Assembly: GCA_002951815.1 (NCBI GenBank)
Contig: CP019454.1
Span: 2,170,001-2,234,000 of the forward strand
Source: Sulfobacillus thermotolerans
GTDB taxonomy: Bacteria; Bacillota; Sulfobacillia; Sulfobacillales; Sulfobacillaceae
DNA: 64,000 nucleotides
Reading direction: 5' to 3'
Both the position numbers and the translations under genes were made by a program. Below the pieces are notes generated by a model. The model was not told where the DNA came from and ran no database searches. It saw only the letters and a list, made by a program, of their open reading frames with translations. This document shows positions 17,084 through 25,548 of this stretch, one piece after another (position 1 is the stretch's first letter; each line of letters starts with the position of its first letter).

Positions 17084-18233
17084 AGGGCGCCTCCTGCGAT
17101 ATGCCGTGACCCAACGGCATATTCACCTGTTGGTAGACATTTTCTAGGGCATCGACGACGGTCGCCCAGGAGTATTTTTGCTCCACCCAATGTCGACTGT
17201 TGTGGCCATATTGCCTTAACCGAGCCGTGTCTTGAAACAACGTAAGGAGAGCCTCGGATAAAGCATCAACATCTTCTGGAGGCACGAGCAGTCCCGTGTT
17301 TCCCGGTGCCACGACCGTTCGTACCCCTGGCAAGTCGGTGGCAATGACGGGGGTTTCGCAAGCCATCGACTCGACGAGGACTAAGCCAAAGGATTCGGGA
17401 GTGGAGGACGGCAAGACCGTGACGTCAGCTGCGCTGTAATAGACGGGCAGAAAGGGTGCGTTGATGTTGCCCACAAAATGTGCGGCGCCTTGCGCCGCGG
17501 CTTCGAACTCGAGTTGCAGGTCGCCACCTCCGGCAATTACCGTAAATACGGGAAGTATGGTTTGTATACGCTTGACCGCCTCTACCAACACCGGCACGTT
17601 TTTAAATCGGTGGGCTGAGTCAAGTGCCCCCACAAACAACACGATGGGACGATCTAACGGCCACCCTAATTGGGTCCGGCAGGCGATTTTGTCAAGAGGA
17701 TGAAACAAGCCTGTGTCGACTCCATTGGGTACCTCAACCACCACCTGGTGAGTATTGCGCAGGTGCAAACTTTGAAAGTGGTCCAAGCTGACAGCCATAA
17801 TCGCTGCACTGTTTTTAAGAATGATGGGCTCCATTAGGCGGTTATATAAGGAGAATAGCCCTTGTTTCCACGAGCCTGGTTGGAGCAGTTGGTTGTGATA
17901 GGTGATCACATAAGGAATGCGATACCGCTTGGCGGCAGCGAGCGTCAGCTCCGCTCCAAAAATATAGGGATAATGCAAGTGAATAAGATCAAACCCACGC
18001 AGGGCGTGTAACAGACTTGGCGTCAAGGGAGCATTGCCCAGACGAAAGGCAGCGGGCAGATATCGCACTTCAAACGGAATCTCTAGGCTTTCTGTAAGAC
18101 CGCCAGGAGGTTCTGCTGTAAACACCGTAACGTCGTAGCCTCTTTCATGAAGGACAAGGGCTTGGTTATACGCGACATTGCCCGTTCCGGCCATATAGGG
18201 CGGAAATGTGGCGGCGATGTGGGCGATTTTCAC
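17073..18233 (-). CDS. GT4-family glycosyltransferase
   Basis: A 386-residue GT-B glycosyltransferase. KIAHIAATFPPYMAGTGNVA opens the acceptor domain with its glycine-rich loop; IVLFVGALDSAHRFKNVPVL opens the donor domain; STPESFGLVLVESMACETPV carries the E-x7-E motif. It resembles PimB/WcaL-like transferases that act early on lipid-linked acceptors. The GTG at 18233, 7 nt after AAGGTGG, overlaps the stop of the upstream GT2 gene by 4 bp (GTGA). A longer reading frame upstream of this GTG runs inside the GT2 gene and is not used. Acceptor and donor are unknown. Confidence 0.85.
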   Translation of the reverse strand: MKIAHIAATFPPYMAGTGNVAYNQALVLHERGYDVTVFTAEPPGGLTESLEIPFEVRYLPAAFRLGNAPLTPSLLHALRGFDLIHLHYPYIFGAELTLAAAKRYRIPYVITYHNQLLQPGSWKQGLFSLYNRLMEPIILKNSAAIMAVSLDHFQSLHLRNTHQVVVEVPNGVDTGLFHPLDKIACRTQLGWPLDRPIVLFVGALDSAHRFKNVPVLVEAVKRIQTILPVFTVIAGGGDLQLEFEAAAQGAAHFVGNINAPFLPVYYSAADVTVLPSSTPESFGLVLVESMACETPVIATDLPGVRTVVAPGNTGLLVPPEDVDALSEALLTLFQDTARLRQYGHNSRHWVEQKYSWATVVDALENVYQQVNMPLGHGISQEAPYAG

Positions 18234-19261
18234 CGCAATGCCACCTTCTTTCCGCCAAACCAACCAAAGAACCGCGCGGACCAACGACTCAGGTGGTGTG
18301 CTAGCCAGCGGGCAGAAATCAGTTGATTCAATGGATAGGCGGTCTCCATTTCGGCCAGGAGAGTGGCGTCGGAGATGGTGCGCGAACGCTGTACCGCCAC
18401 ACGTTTCACGCGCCATACCGCATGGTTACGGAACAGCCAAAGATACACTCGGAGATGGGCTGAAACATACTGTGGTCCCTTGAGCAGAGCATACGCCCAT
18501 GTCGCGATCTCTGTTGCGATCAACGGGATTGTCAGCGTGATGAGCGTACGCGTGGAATACGTGGTTAATAGCGTGCGCCACCGGTTGCGTTCCAGCCAGT
18601 AAAATTTCTCCGCAGTGAGATTAAGGGTGTAATCATGCATGATGCGCGCACGGGTATCACAAATGACCGTCAAGCCTTGCAGCCGCGCCCGAAGTGATAG
18701 ATCGGCATCCTCCATGTAGAGAAAATATGAGGGATCAAAACCTCCTAATCGTTCCCATATATTGCGCGGGGCCATGATAGCAGCTCCGGAGGCTAAGAGC
18801 GGTGAATAAAATCGGGGCGAATCCGTCCAAGCGTCGCCAAAATGGTCACAGGTCGTAATGCCCGTGATGTGCATGGTGTTGCCATAGGCGTTAACAATGC
18901 CCGACGGTTGCAAAAGAGCAGGGGTGATTAAGGCGTCGGGGTGAGCAATGGACGTTTCCAGCAGGGTATCTAGCGCGCCCGGATACAAGCGAGTATCGGG
19001 ATTTAACACGCACCAAAATTGGCCGCGTGCATGTTTCATGCCGAGATTACACGCCGCCCCATAACCGGAATTTGACGAGGCTATGACGTGAATGTCAGGG
19101 TAAGCGGTTGACAGCCATTGGCTGGTGCCGTCTTGCGGGTCGTTATCTACGATGATAACTTCCATGGGCGACGAACAGGTAAGAGACGGCAAACACTGTT
19201 CCAGATCGTGTTGACTGTGATAGGACACAAGAATTACGGATAATGTCGGGAACAAGGTCAC
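18230..19261 (-). CDS. GT2-family glycosyltransferase (WbbL/rhamnosyltransferase-like)
   Basis: A 343-residue GT-A glycosyltransferase. LSVILVSYHSQHDLEQCLPS, VIIVDNDPQDGT, SNSGYGAACNLGMKHARG and CVLNPDTRLYPGAL form the canonical series of WbbL-like rhamnosyltransferases (NSGYGAACN and NPDTR are their marker motifs). The acceptor-side ED motif lies in FLYMEDADLSLRARLQG. The GTG start at 19261 overlaps the upstream gene's TGA by 4 bp. It is the second gene of the minus operon. Rhamnosyl transfer is a family-level guess; the sugar is not proven. Confidence 0.82.
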   Translation of the reverse strand: MTLFPTLSVILVSYHSQHDLEQCLPSLTCSSPMEVIIVDNDPQDGTSQWLSTAYPDIHVIASSNSGYGAACNLGMKHARGQFWCVLNPDTRLYPGALDTLLETSIAHPDALITPALLQPSGIVNAYGNTMHITGITTCDHFGDAWTDSPRFYSPLLASGAAIMAPRNIWERLGGFDPSYFLYMEDADLSLRARLQGLTVICDTRARIMHDYTLNLTAEKFYWLERNRWRTLLTTYSTRTLITLTIPLIATEIATWAYALLKGPQYVSAHLRVYLWLFRNHAVWRVKRVAVQRSRTISDATLLAEMETAYPLNQLISARWLAHHLSRWSARFFGWFGGKKVALR

Positions 19262-20238
19262 AGAGGAGATCCTCCTTGCAACGAAGATGACGAATCACTC
19301 GCCGAAGCGTGGCGGGGATTGGTCGCGACCTCTTGACGAATGCGCGCCACGATGGATTCAAGACTATGCAGAATCACTCCGGTGATGACCAAAACGAGTC
19401 CAGCCAATAATAAGAAACCGCCATAAATCGCATGCCCCATGAGCAAGATGTGCCGGACGTCAATCGTTCGCAAAACGACCCATTCCGTGGTTAGTCCAAT
19501 GCATGCTAATAGAACGCCAGGCAACGCGAACACCAAAAGCGGATGTTTGCGGGAAATAATGCCCAAAATGGTGTCTAATACTTGCAGACCATGCCGAATC
19601 GGATTCCGTTTCATTTTGTCAAGATATTGAACGCTGATGCCGACCTCACAGACTTTAAGTGCATGGCTACGAATCTCAAATTGCATTTCCGATTCAACCG
19701 ATAGATGCTCGCTACGTAACCTTAAGTTTTTTAGCGCATGCGGGGAAAAAGCCCGAAATCCGCTTTGCGAATCGGTGAGAGAGACGCCACTGACCGTATT
19801 GGTCACGTAGGTCAAGGCATGTTGGCCGACTTGTCGCCAAATCGGGATTTGGCTTTGACGATTCAGAAAGCGAGAACCAACAACTACGTCAGCCGAACCG
19901 TCCAAGATAGGCGCAACAACCAAAGGAATATCCGCCGGATCATGTTGCGCATCGCCATCTAAGGTGACCACCACGAGGGGGTTCAGCCCCATCGCATAAT
20001 GAAAGCCCGCGGACAAGGCCGCTGCTTTGCCTCCGTGCTCAATAGTAATCACATGAGCTCCGGCCTCTTCGGCTAGATAAGCGGTATGATCGGTGGATCC
20101 GTCGTCCACGACAATCACGGTGGCAGCAAATTGTCTTGTAAGGAACACAACACTAGCAATAAAACGTTCTTCATTATACGCAGGAATTACTGCAACCGTA
20201 TTCGACAATGCATGGTTTTCTGAATTCACATTAAGCAC
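19258..20238 (-). CDS. DPM1/GtrB-like GT2 glycosyltransferase with membrane helices
   Basis: A 326-residue protein with a GT2 domain (VAVIPAYNEERFIASVV, VIVVDDGSTDHT, VVTLDGDAQHDPADIP with DXD, VVGSRFLNRQ) and two carboxy-terminal membrane helices (about residues 235-255 and 265-290). This arrangement matches dolichol/undecaprenyl-phosphate sugar synthases, which charge a polyprenyl phosphate with a sugar. Such a donor would suit a GT-C enzyme, and the membrane protein at 4046-5629 is a candidate. It is the first gene of the minus EPS operon; GTG 20238 follows GAGGACATCCAA. The operon promoter should lie in the 850-bp gap upstream. Confidence 0.82.
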   Translation of the reverse strand: MLNVNSENHALSNTVAVIPAYNEERFIASVVFLTRQFAATVIVVDDGSTDHTAYLAEEAGAHVITIEHGGKAAALSAGFHYAMGLNPLVVVTLDGDAQHDPADIPLVVAPILDGSADVVVGSRFLNRQSQIPIWRQVGQHALTYVTNTVSGVSLTDSQSGFRAFSPHALKNLRLRSEHLSVESEMQFEIRSHALKVCEVGISVQYLDKMKRNPIRHGLQVLDTILGIISRKHPLLVFALPGVLLACIGLTTEWVVLRTIDVRHILLMGHAIYGGFLLLAGLVLVITGVILHSLESIVARIRQEVATNPRHASASDSSSSLQGGSPL

Positions 20239-21088
20239 TTGGATGTCCTCTTTTCTTTCTGAACCCGAGACGACAGCGATTAGATGAAATCCATATGCGA
20301 ACGGTGATAGCGGCTTTACAACCGAATGATTTATTCCTTGGAAACCTCAGTGCCTCATGTAGCCATAAAGCCTTGGGATCTACAAGGTCAAGAGTAGAGC
20401 TTGTCCTTGTACTTCGCGGCTAATCCTCCTTGTCTGTTGTTTATCAACTTGAGCGGCATTTTAATTCCTACACGCCACGTAATTGACAGGAATTAACTGC
20501 CTGATATTGCTAATGGTAACATAAGGAAACATTTGTTGCTGTCGATTGGTGGTTCAAATAGATGTCGATTCTTTGTGCCTTCACGACAAAGAGGTTCTTC
20601 CAGCTGGTGTTGTGACAGAGCGAATTAGCTGGTTGAGCTCAAGCAATTTTTCGAATCCAACGAATATACGACTATGTACCTCGTATTACCATTAATGGTA
20701 AAAAGATACTCTATATCTCAAAATAACGCAGTCCTAACCGTGGTATCATGTGAATGCTGTGAAAGACACGTTGTGACATCGAATTGTGACGGCCGGGATA
20801 TTTGAAACCATTAGATGAATTCGGCGTAACATTGTTCTTGGTGGCATGTGGTGCCAACGAGGTAAACGGTGCGTCCGCTGTTATTGTGTGCCATTGTCGA
20901 AAATCACCTTCATTGGCTGATTAAACCTTCTGGGATTTGAAGGTTGTAGGACATAGGTGATAAGTTCGCAAAGAGAGAAACACAAAATATGGGCTGAACG
21001 TCTTGAATCGTCAGAGTACAGGTGGGACAATTGGCAAACGATACGACGTCGGCGTGTAGCACTTAGCTGTGGGGATAATGGGGAGAGT
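20239..21088. other. 850-bp intergenic region upstream of the EPS operon
   Basis: No convincing coding region on either strand. It holds a 16-bp perfect palindrome (20686-20701), a related half-site (TAATGGTAAC, 20511-20520) and a TTGACA at 20483-20488 without a good -10. The promoter of the minus EPS operon is expected here but I could not identify it with confidence. Confidence 0.5.
20686..20701. promoter_or_regulatory. 16-bp perfect palindrome, candidate operator
   Basis: TTACCATTAATGGTAA is a perfect inverted repeat. A half-site copy, TAATGGTAAC, is found about 175 bp away at 20511-20520. The site is about 450 bp upstream of the EPS operon and about 390 bp from the DUF218 gene's stop. 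Size and symmetry fit a dimeric regulator's operator; which regulator is unknown. Confidence 0.4.
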
Positions 21089-21547
21089 TTAGGGTGCTAG
21101 CTCTTTGTCCTTTCGGCTGGATGCACAAAATAGCGCCCACTTGCCTAATTCTAACAGGCGCCATGTGCGAATACGCGGATCGAAGCTCTTGGCGGGGATA
21201 AAGATGATTTGCGTAGGCGACTGAGAAAAAGCCCAACGGAAAATGGCTTGAGTGCGAGGCATATGCCATTCGGAAGTTACCACGGCGAGATGCATAAAGT
21301 GTCTCTCGTTACAGATACCGCGCGTCCACACCGCATTATCGACCGTACTCCAAGAGGTCCCATCTTCAATGATCAACCATCCATCTCCTAATTGATCTTG
21401 CACCATGCGCCGCATCGACATCGTTTCTTGTGGGGTGCCTGACAGTAACACACTGGCTGAGGGATGTTGCTTGGCGGTGGCTACCCCTTGACGGGCTCGG
21501 CGTTCTAGTTCAGGGCCTCCTAAAATGACTATACTGTCAATGTTCAC
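21089..21547 (-). CDS. DUF218 (YdcF/SanA-like) protein
   Basis: A 152-residue DUF218 domain protein. SIVILGGPELERRARQGVA and SVLLSGTPQETMSMRRM, then IIEDGTSWSTVDNAVWTRGI and LAVVTSEWHMPRTQAIFRW, follow the family pattern (GG..., SGG-like glycine turn, E...S.nT.eNa, VTs..H..Ra). YdcF binds S-adenosylmethionine and SanA acts at the envelope; the true function of the family is not settled. This copy has no membrane helix and is shorter than many relatives. GTG 21547 follows AAGGAG at a long spacing (about 12 nt), so the exact start is uncertain. It stands alone next to the EPS region. Confidence 0.75.
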   Translation of the reverse strand: MNIDSIVILGGPELERRARQGVATAKQHPSASVLLSGTPQETMSMRRMVQDQLGDGWLIIEDGTSWSTVDNAVWTRGICNERHFMHLAVVTSEWHMPRTQAIFRWAFSQSPTQIIFIPAKSFDPRIRTWRLLELGKWALFCASSRKDKELAP

Positions 21548-21880
21548 GAATTCCCAACACTCCTTCTACTTCGGCCACTGTTGGTACTCTATCATAACGG
21601 GAGGCAGCCTCGCCAAGTGGCGAGCTGCTTGGCGAATGAACCCATGACCGTACGGCATAGAAATAATTGTTGATAAGGACAAGTCACGCTGGAGATGTTC
21701 GAGACTGCTCCCAGCAATGAAGTCAAATGGAAAGATGCGAGCATCAAGTCTGTGAACAAAGTGGAGAGAGCGGACACAGACTTGAGCTGTGTCCGCTCTC
21801 TCTTTCGGTCCATTATCAATTGGCAATGGATATACCCACTCCCAAAACCGAAGGGATTAAGAGATTGTTATTCCATGTTG
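21548..21880. other. Intergenic region with two inverted repeats
   Basis: No credible gene. An 8-bp inverted repeat TCGCCAAG / CTTGGCGA lies at 21610-21635 and a 16-bp hairpin at 21764-21802 (listed separately). Short overlapping reading frames here have no ribosome site and no recognisable product. Confidence 0.5.
21764..21802. terminator. Strong hairpin, probable terminator
   Basis: A perfect 16-bp inverted repeat (GAGAGAGCGGACACAG at 21764-21779, complement at 21787-21802) with a 7-nt loop. It lies about 80 bp past the stop of the 85-residue gene on the minus strand. It lacks a long T tract on either strand, so a Rho-independent role is likely but not certain. Confidence 0.55.
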
Positions 21881-22138
21881 TTAGTGGGGATTGGTGCGAG
21901 GGCGTGAAAGCCACGCGAACTCAATCCCTTGCGCATGGGCCCAGTTAACAAAGTTCTGGAGTACGGTGGCTTGGACATCTTCTTGGCAGTATTGCCAGTC
22001 GTGGGCGGCCCAAATGCCCAAGCGCTCGGCCACGGCTTGCAACGCGGCGGGATCGAAGCCGTCGGCTTTAAGTTCGGTTAGCCACTTATCAATTAACACG
22101 CCTATTTCTTGGCTGGAATCGTCGGTTAAAATCATCAT
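21881..22138 (-). CDS. Small protein, paralogue of the gene at 27650
   Basis: An 85-residue acidic protein with no family I recognise. It aligns end to end and without gaps with the product at 27650-27907 (LTDDSS... start, identical DWQYCQEDV and ATVLQNFVNWAHA stretches), differing at roughly a quarter of positions. There is no signal peptide or membrane helix; the pattern suggests an all-helical cytoplasmic protein, and the single Cys in WQYCQED is conserved. GGGGAG lies 7 nt before ATG 22138. About 60 bp upstream are also conserved between the two copies, so regulation is likely shared. The function is unknown. Confidence 0.7.
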   Translation of the reverse strand: MMILTDDSSQEIGVLIDKWLTELKADGFDPAALQAVAERLGIWAAHDWQYCQEDVQATVLQNFVNWAHAQGIEFAWLSRPRTNPH

Positions 22139-22158
22139 TAATGTTCTCCCCTTTCTAG

Positions 22159-22186
22159 ATACTAGACTAGCAGGTAAACGTTACAA
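22159..22186 (-). promoter_or_regulatory. Candidate promoter, conserved with the one at 27929
   Basis: On the minus strand TTGTAA and TAGTAT are separated by 16 bp. The segment around it (complement of TAGACTAGCAGGTAA) is nearly identical upstream of the paralogue at 27650, which supports a real promoter or operator. Confidence 0.5.
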
Positions 22187-22509
22187 GGATCCTATACAAA
22201 TGTTTGTCAAACTTATGGATGAAGAGTGTGATTGATTAAGCTGGGATGGTTGGTATTTCTTGTTCCAGGATCTGCAGACGGGTTTGAAGCCGATACACTG
22301 CAGTCGTTAGGCCTGCAGAACGGCAATACAACAAGGTGACCATATGGATGGCAAATTTACGATGGAGTGGGTGGCATAGGGGTTGTGGTAATCTTGCTCA
22401 TTTTGGCTGCCCAATTTGAAATCAGGTCAGGACATTCCGCAAAAACCCGTCTTTGGCCGAAAAACGAAGAATATGGGCCAATATTTGGTGGCCGTCTCTG
22501 CTAGTTCGT
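22187..22509. other. Intergenic region without recognised features
   Basis: About 320 bp between the divergent promoter region of the 85-residue gene and the stop of the lipoprotein gene. I see no ribosome site with a credible reading frame and no clear terminator. Confidence 0.4.
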
Positions 22510-23046
22510 CTAAGGATTGACGAAGGCCTTGGGGGATGAAGAGAAAAAGGTGCCATTAGCATATTCAAAAAGGACAATCACTGTGTACTTACCCGGCTTG
22601 AGGTGCGTAGGGGGAACAAAGGTAACGTTATCGGCATGTCTATCGAAACTACTTGGGGTAATATTCGCAGACTGAATTAAATGCGCGTTTTGATCAAAGC
22701 TCACTGTCATTGCGGAGGGCGAGCCTTTAGGTGCTGATGGCGGCGGTGCAACGACAAGTATTGCTCGTTTGTCGGAGGATCTTTGTTGAGGAGTAGGGCG
22801 GGAGACGATCGGCAGAATGGCGCTCTTCGATGACGACGTACTCAAAATAACAGAACCTTGCGTGGAGGAAGGCGACTTCACGCTTACTTGATGTTTGTGA
22901 TGGTATTTAGCCCGGCTAGGTTGATGACCGTGCGTGTCCCGATGATGATGAAACTGTGACGGGGCTGGGCTTGCTGAATGAACGCCACAGGCAGTTGTTA
23001 ATATGAGTAGTGGAAAGATGCTAAGCCACTTCGTATACTGTATCAC
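22510..23046 (-). CDS. Putative lipoprotein sharing a C-terminal domain with the 26193 product
   Basis: About 178 residues. The amino terminus (YTKWLSIFPLLILTTAC) is a lipoprotein signal with lipobox LTTAC, predicting a lipid-anchored Cys on the outer face of the membrane. A His/Ser/Pro-rich low-complexity linker (residues about 30-105, with HHHRDTHGHQ) follows. The last 65 residues (SFDQNAHLIQS, FVPPTHLKPGKYTVIVLFEYANG) resemble the end of the secreted protein at 26193. GTG 23046, 8 nt after GGAGGAG, gives the shortest complete signal; longer starts overlap it. The His cluster may bind metal. No function is known. Confidence 0.6.
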   Translation of the reverse strand: MIQYTKWLSIFPLLILTTACGVHSASPAPSQFHHHRDTHGHQPSRAKYHHKHQVSVKSPSSTQGSVILSTSSSKSAILPIVSRPTPQQRSSDKRAILVVAPPPSAPKGSPSAMTVSFDQNAHLIQSANITPSSFDRHADNVTFVPPTHLKPGKYTVIVLFEYANGTFFSSSPKAFVNP

Positions 23047-23100
23047 TAAGAAGACTCCTCCCATATTGATGGTGCTGAATGAGATTAACAAAACACATCT

Positions 23101-23955
23101 TTAGGCATGAGTTTCGTGGTCGAGGTTTGGCGTATCTTCGTATTTTTGAAAGGTACTTTGCTTCTTTACAATCTTACGAATGCCGGTGCGAATTGCGTTA
23201 TCACCAATTAAGACAGCGTCTTGTAAGGGATGACCCGGAAATGCGCGGAATGTAGTGACATGAAAGTCGCGCTGGCCGTCTACAGGGAGAGGAGAAAAGT
23301 AATAGTTAGATACGCAGCAACGGACTCCGGGATATTTTACTTCGCTTACGGAATGCCATGATTGTTTATGGGTCACCATGACGGCGAGTCTATTGAATCG
23401 ACTGAAAATGGTGCGCTGTGGTTGTTTAGGCCCATTTGGCCATAGTTCTAGATTTCCCCCGTATTCTTCCTTCCAGTCCTTGGACACGTAGTACAACAAA
23501 TTTAGCACGCGATAATTTTGGCGATTCATATCGTGGGAGTTATCGAGGTGAGGCAATAAATAATGTCCTTGTCCCATCATGCTGATGCCCCCCGCATACA
23601 GGTGTTTATCCGGAAGGAGGGTAGGTATATTTGTAATGGATTGAATAGCCGAGACGACCCGCAAATCTTGGAACGCATAAAGTGCTTCAGCAACGAGTGG
23701 ATGATACGCATTCATTTGAACACCAACATATTTCCTCTCCTTCAAACTCGAGCGCAGGACGAGAGTGTTTGGATCGGGAAATGCAGAAAAGATGTCGTGA
23801 GCGAGATCTTCAGGTAAAAGGTTATCAATAATAAATGTCGAAATCGGTTTAGATGATTGGTATTGGTCTATTAATTGGCTCTGTTCCGCGCGAAGCCTTT
23901 CTAATATTAATGTGGCAATAGCGTCTCGTGTTTTCACATTACCTTGCATTGTCAT
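23101..23955 (-). CDS. 2-oxoglutarate/Fe(II)-dependent oxygenase
   Basis: A 284-residue protein of the prolyl-4-hydroxylase-like 2OG-Fe(II) oxygenase superfamily. The double-stranded beta-helix core carries the metal triad H136-x-D138 (LLPHLDNSHD) and H201 (QSWHSVSEV), with R212 (GVRCCVSNYYF) placed to bind 2-oxoglutarate; YGGNLELWP is the usual strand between them. Such enzymes hydroxylate proteins, peptides or small molecules. ATG 23955 follows AAGGGA closely; ATG 23949 is an alternative. It lies between a lipoprotein gene and a sortase-fold gene on the same strand, so an envelope protein or a secondary metabolite could be the substrate. That is speculation. Confidence 0.78.
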   Translation of the reverse strand: MTMQGNVKTRDAIATLILERLRAEQSQLIDQYQSSKPISTFIIDNLLPEDLAHDIFSAFPDPNTLVLRSSLKERKYVGVQMNAYHPLVAEALYAFQDLRVVSAIQSITNIPTLLPDKHLYAGGISMMGQGHYLLPHLDNSHDMNRQNYRVLNLLYYVSKDWKEEYGGNLELWPNGPKQPQRTIFSRFNRLAVMVTHKQSWHSVSEVKYPGVRCCVSNYYFSPLPVDGQRDFHVTTFRAFPGHPLQDAVLIGDNAIRTGIRKIVKKQSTFQKYEDTPNLDHETHA

Positions 23956-24020
23956 TTTATCCCTTCCCATCGGTAGGACTGTTAATTGGCATGACTTTTG
24001 AAATCATCACTCAATAGCTT

Positions 24021-24629
24021 TTAGTGCGGTACAGATACCGGTGTCGCCCATACAATCAGCTGTTTGGTTGGATGAAGGTCGTGAACCACAAACGGATACC
24101 CACTCGTTAAAGTCAGTTGTGATACTGTAGTGGGAACGATAATGTTGGGATCAGATTGGGGCACAATTTCCATCTTGGTCACCCGGTACACAAAGGCACC
24201 GTATCGACTACGAAAAATGATGCGGTCGCCTGGCCGGATAGCATCCAAATTACGCACCGTTCGCAGACCCAAGGTGCTAAAAACCACGTTTCCGGGTTGG
24301 CCAGGCAACGGGCTTGCGGCATAGTGGCCGACTGCAACCCGTAATTGGGAAAAGGTGGTCCCTTGAACCGTTGGAGCCTTTATGCCGATAGCCGGAATCA
24401 CTAGCGTGCCAAGGGGGACCCCGGGACCAGGAAGAGTCGACCAATCGCCTGGGAGTTTGCGGTAGTGAAAGTGCGCGGGTCGGTAAGGGAATAGAAGCGT
24501 ATCCGCTAATAAGACCGTTTCTTTTACCGTACTCCACCCAAACAATGCCGTACCCGCAATGCCCATGACGACCACAAGTGCTAAAAGACCGGTAACAATG
24601 CCAACCAAGACCCTCACTAACCGCCGCAT
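24021..24629 (-). CDS. Sortase-fold protein lacking the catalytic triad
   Basis: A 202-residue protein with an amino-terminal membrane helix (residues about 5-30, VRVLVGIVTGLLALVVVMGIAG) and a class D/E-like sortase domain (about 72-200: LGTLVIPAIGIKAPTVQG, VAVGHYAASPLPGQPGNVV, LDAIRPGDRIIF, QLTLTSGYPF, LIVWA). Three catalytic positions appear replaced: the GHR after GNVV reads GLR (L122), TLxTC reads TLTSG (G177), and the distal Arg is Q190. Sortase transpeptidation should therefore be impossible. AAGGGGG precedes ATG 24629. It is adjacent to a secreted protein gene (24673) and may be a structural or binding derivative. The fold call is confident; the role is open. Confidence 0.72.
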   Translation of the reverse strand: MRRLVRVLVGIVTGLLALVVVMGIAGTALFGWSTVKETVLLADTLLFPYRPAHFHYRKLPGDWSTLPGPGVPLGTLVIPAIGIKAPTVQGTTFSQLRVAVGHYAASPLPGQPGNVVFSTLGLRTVRNLDAIRPGDRIIFRSRYGAFVYRVTKMEIVPQSDPNIIVPTTVSQLTLTSGYPFVVHDLHPTKQLIVWATPVSVPH

Positions 24630-24672
24630 GTTTCCCCCTTGCAGCTAAGGGTGCAGCAGCATCCGCTTATGG

Positions 24673-25548
24673 TCATGGCAACTGGCCGTGGGGAATTTCC
24701 ACGAATTGTCCACTGTGTTCCAACTGATACGCGGCGCTGGCCGCAATCGCCACGTTGTTGATGAACGATTCCAAGTAAGGGGTGGCCACATCGTAATACT
24801 CGGGCTGAATGACGGCAAGTGTTTGTCCTTGCTCGCTGTCGAGGTCAATTTCTAACGGATCACCTGGTACCGCGGTATACGTCAACAGGTTTACCTTTTG
24901 ACCGGTGGCCAACACCGGCACAACGGTTAAGTCAGCGTCATGGGCACTCGTGACAAACAAATTGACCGCCGCTTCTTTTTGTGCCAGAGTCAATTGGTTA
25001 GGATTGCTGACGTTGCCAAACAAGCCCGGTAAGGCGGCAGCATTTTCATTAATCTGGGCGACTTGAAAAGGCGTCAGTTGGATGGATTCCAAATAGGCAA
25101 AGAGCATGCTGACGTGGGCAATTTGTAAGTTATGTAAGGCATCTTCCAATCGTACGGCAGCAGACTGTGTTGGCTCAGATGGTGCAGGGGCTGGCGTGTT
25201 GACGACGTTACCTGCGGTATTGATATAAAATGATACCGGGGGTAGGACAACAGGTTCCCCGTTGACTACCGTAAATAATTGAATCGTGTAGGTGGTATTT
25301 TCCTTAAGGTTGCTCGGTAGCGCTAATTGCTGTGGGGCGCCATTAATCATGACCTGAATCGTAGGGCCAGAGGAAACCGTCGCTAACGCAACAGCCCCGA
25401 GATTTACCGGTGAAGGCAAGAGGGAGGCCGCGTATACCGTGTCAAGGGGCTTGGGTGATGTCGGGACATGAAAGGCCGCCATAGGCGATTGCGGCAGTAA
25501 TAAGGACAATGCAAGCGCCGCAGGGGCTAATGCGTGCCATGGTTTCAT
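24673..25548 (-). CDS. Secreted protein of unknown function
   Basis: A 291-residue exported protein. Residues 1-24 are a signal peptide (LAPAALALSLLLPQSPMAAF). Residues about 50-110 form a beta-type segment (QVMINGAPQQLALPSNL, TTYTIQLFTVVNGEPV) that resembles the Ig-like modules of nearby secreted proteins, followed by a Pro-rich linker and a helical domain (about 130-285) with repeated Ala/Leu/Asn patterns. AGGAGG precedes ATG 25548. It is the first of a minus-strand set (24673, 24021, 23101, 22510) with short gaps, probably one transcript. I do not recognise the family. Confidence 0.6.
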   Translation of the reverse strand: MKPWHALAPAALALSLLLPQSPMAAFHVPTSPKPLDTVYAASLLPSPVNLGAVALATVSSGPTIQVMINGAPQQLALPSNLKENTTYTIQLFTVVNGEPVVLPPVSFYINTAGNVVNTPAPAPSEPTQSAAVRLEDALHNLQIAHVSMLFAYLESIQLTPFQVAQINENAAALPGLFGNVSNPNQLTLAQKEAAVNLFVTSAHDADLTVVPVLATGQKVNLLTYTAVPGDPLEIDLDSEQGQTLAVIQPEYYDVATPYLESFINNVAIAASAAYQLEHSGQFVEIPHGQLP

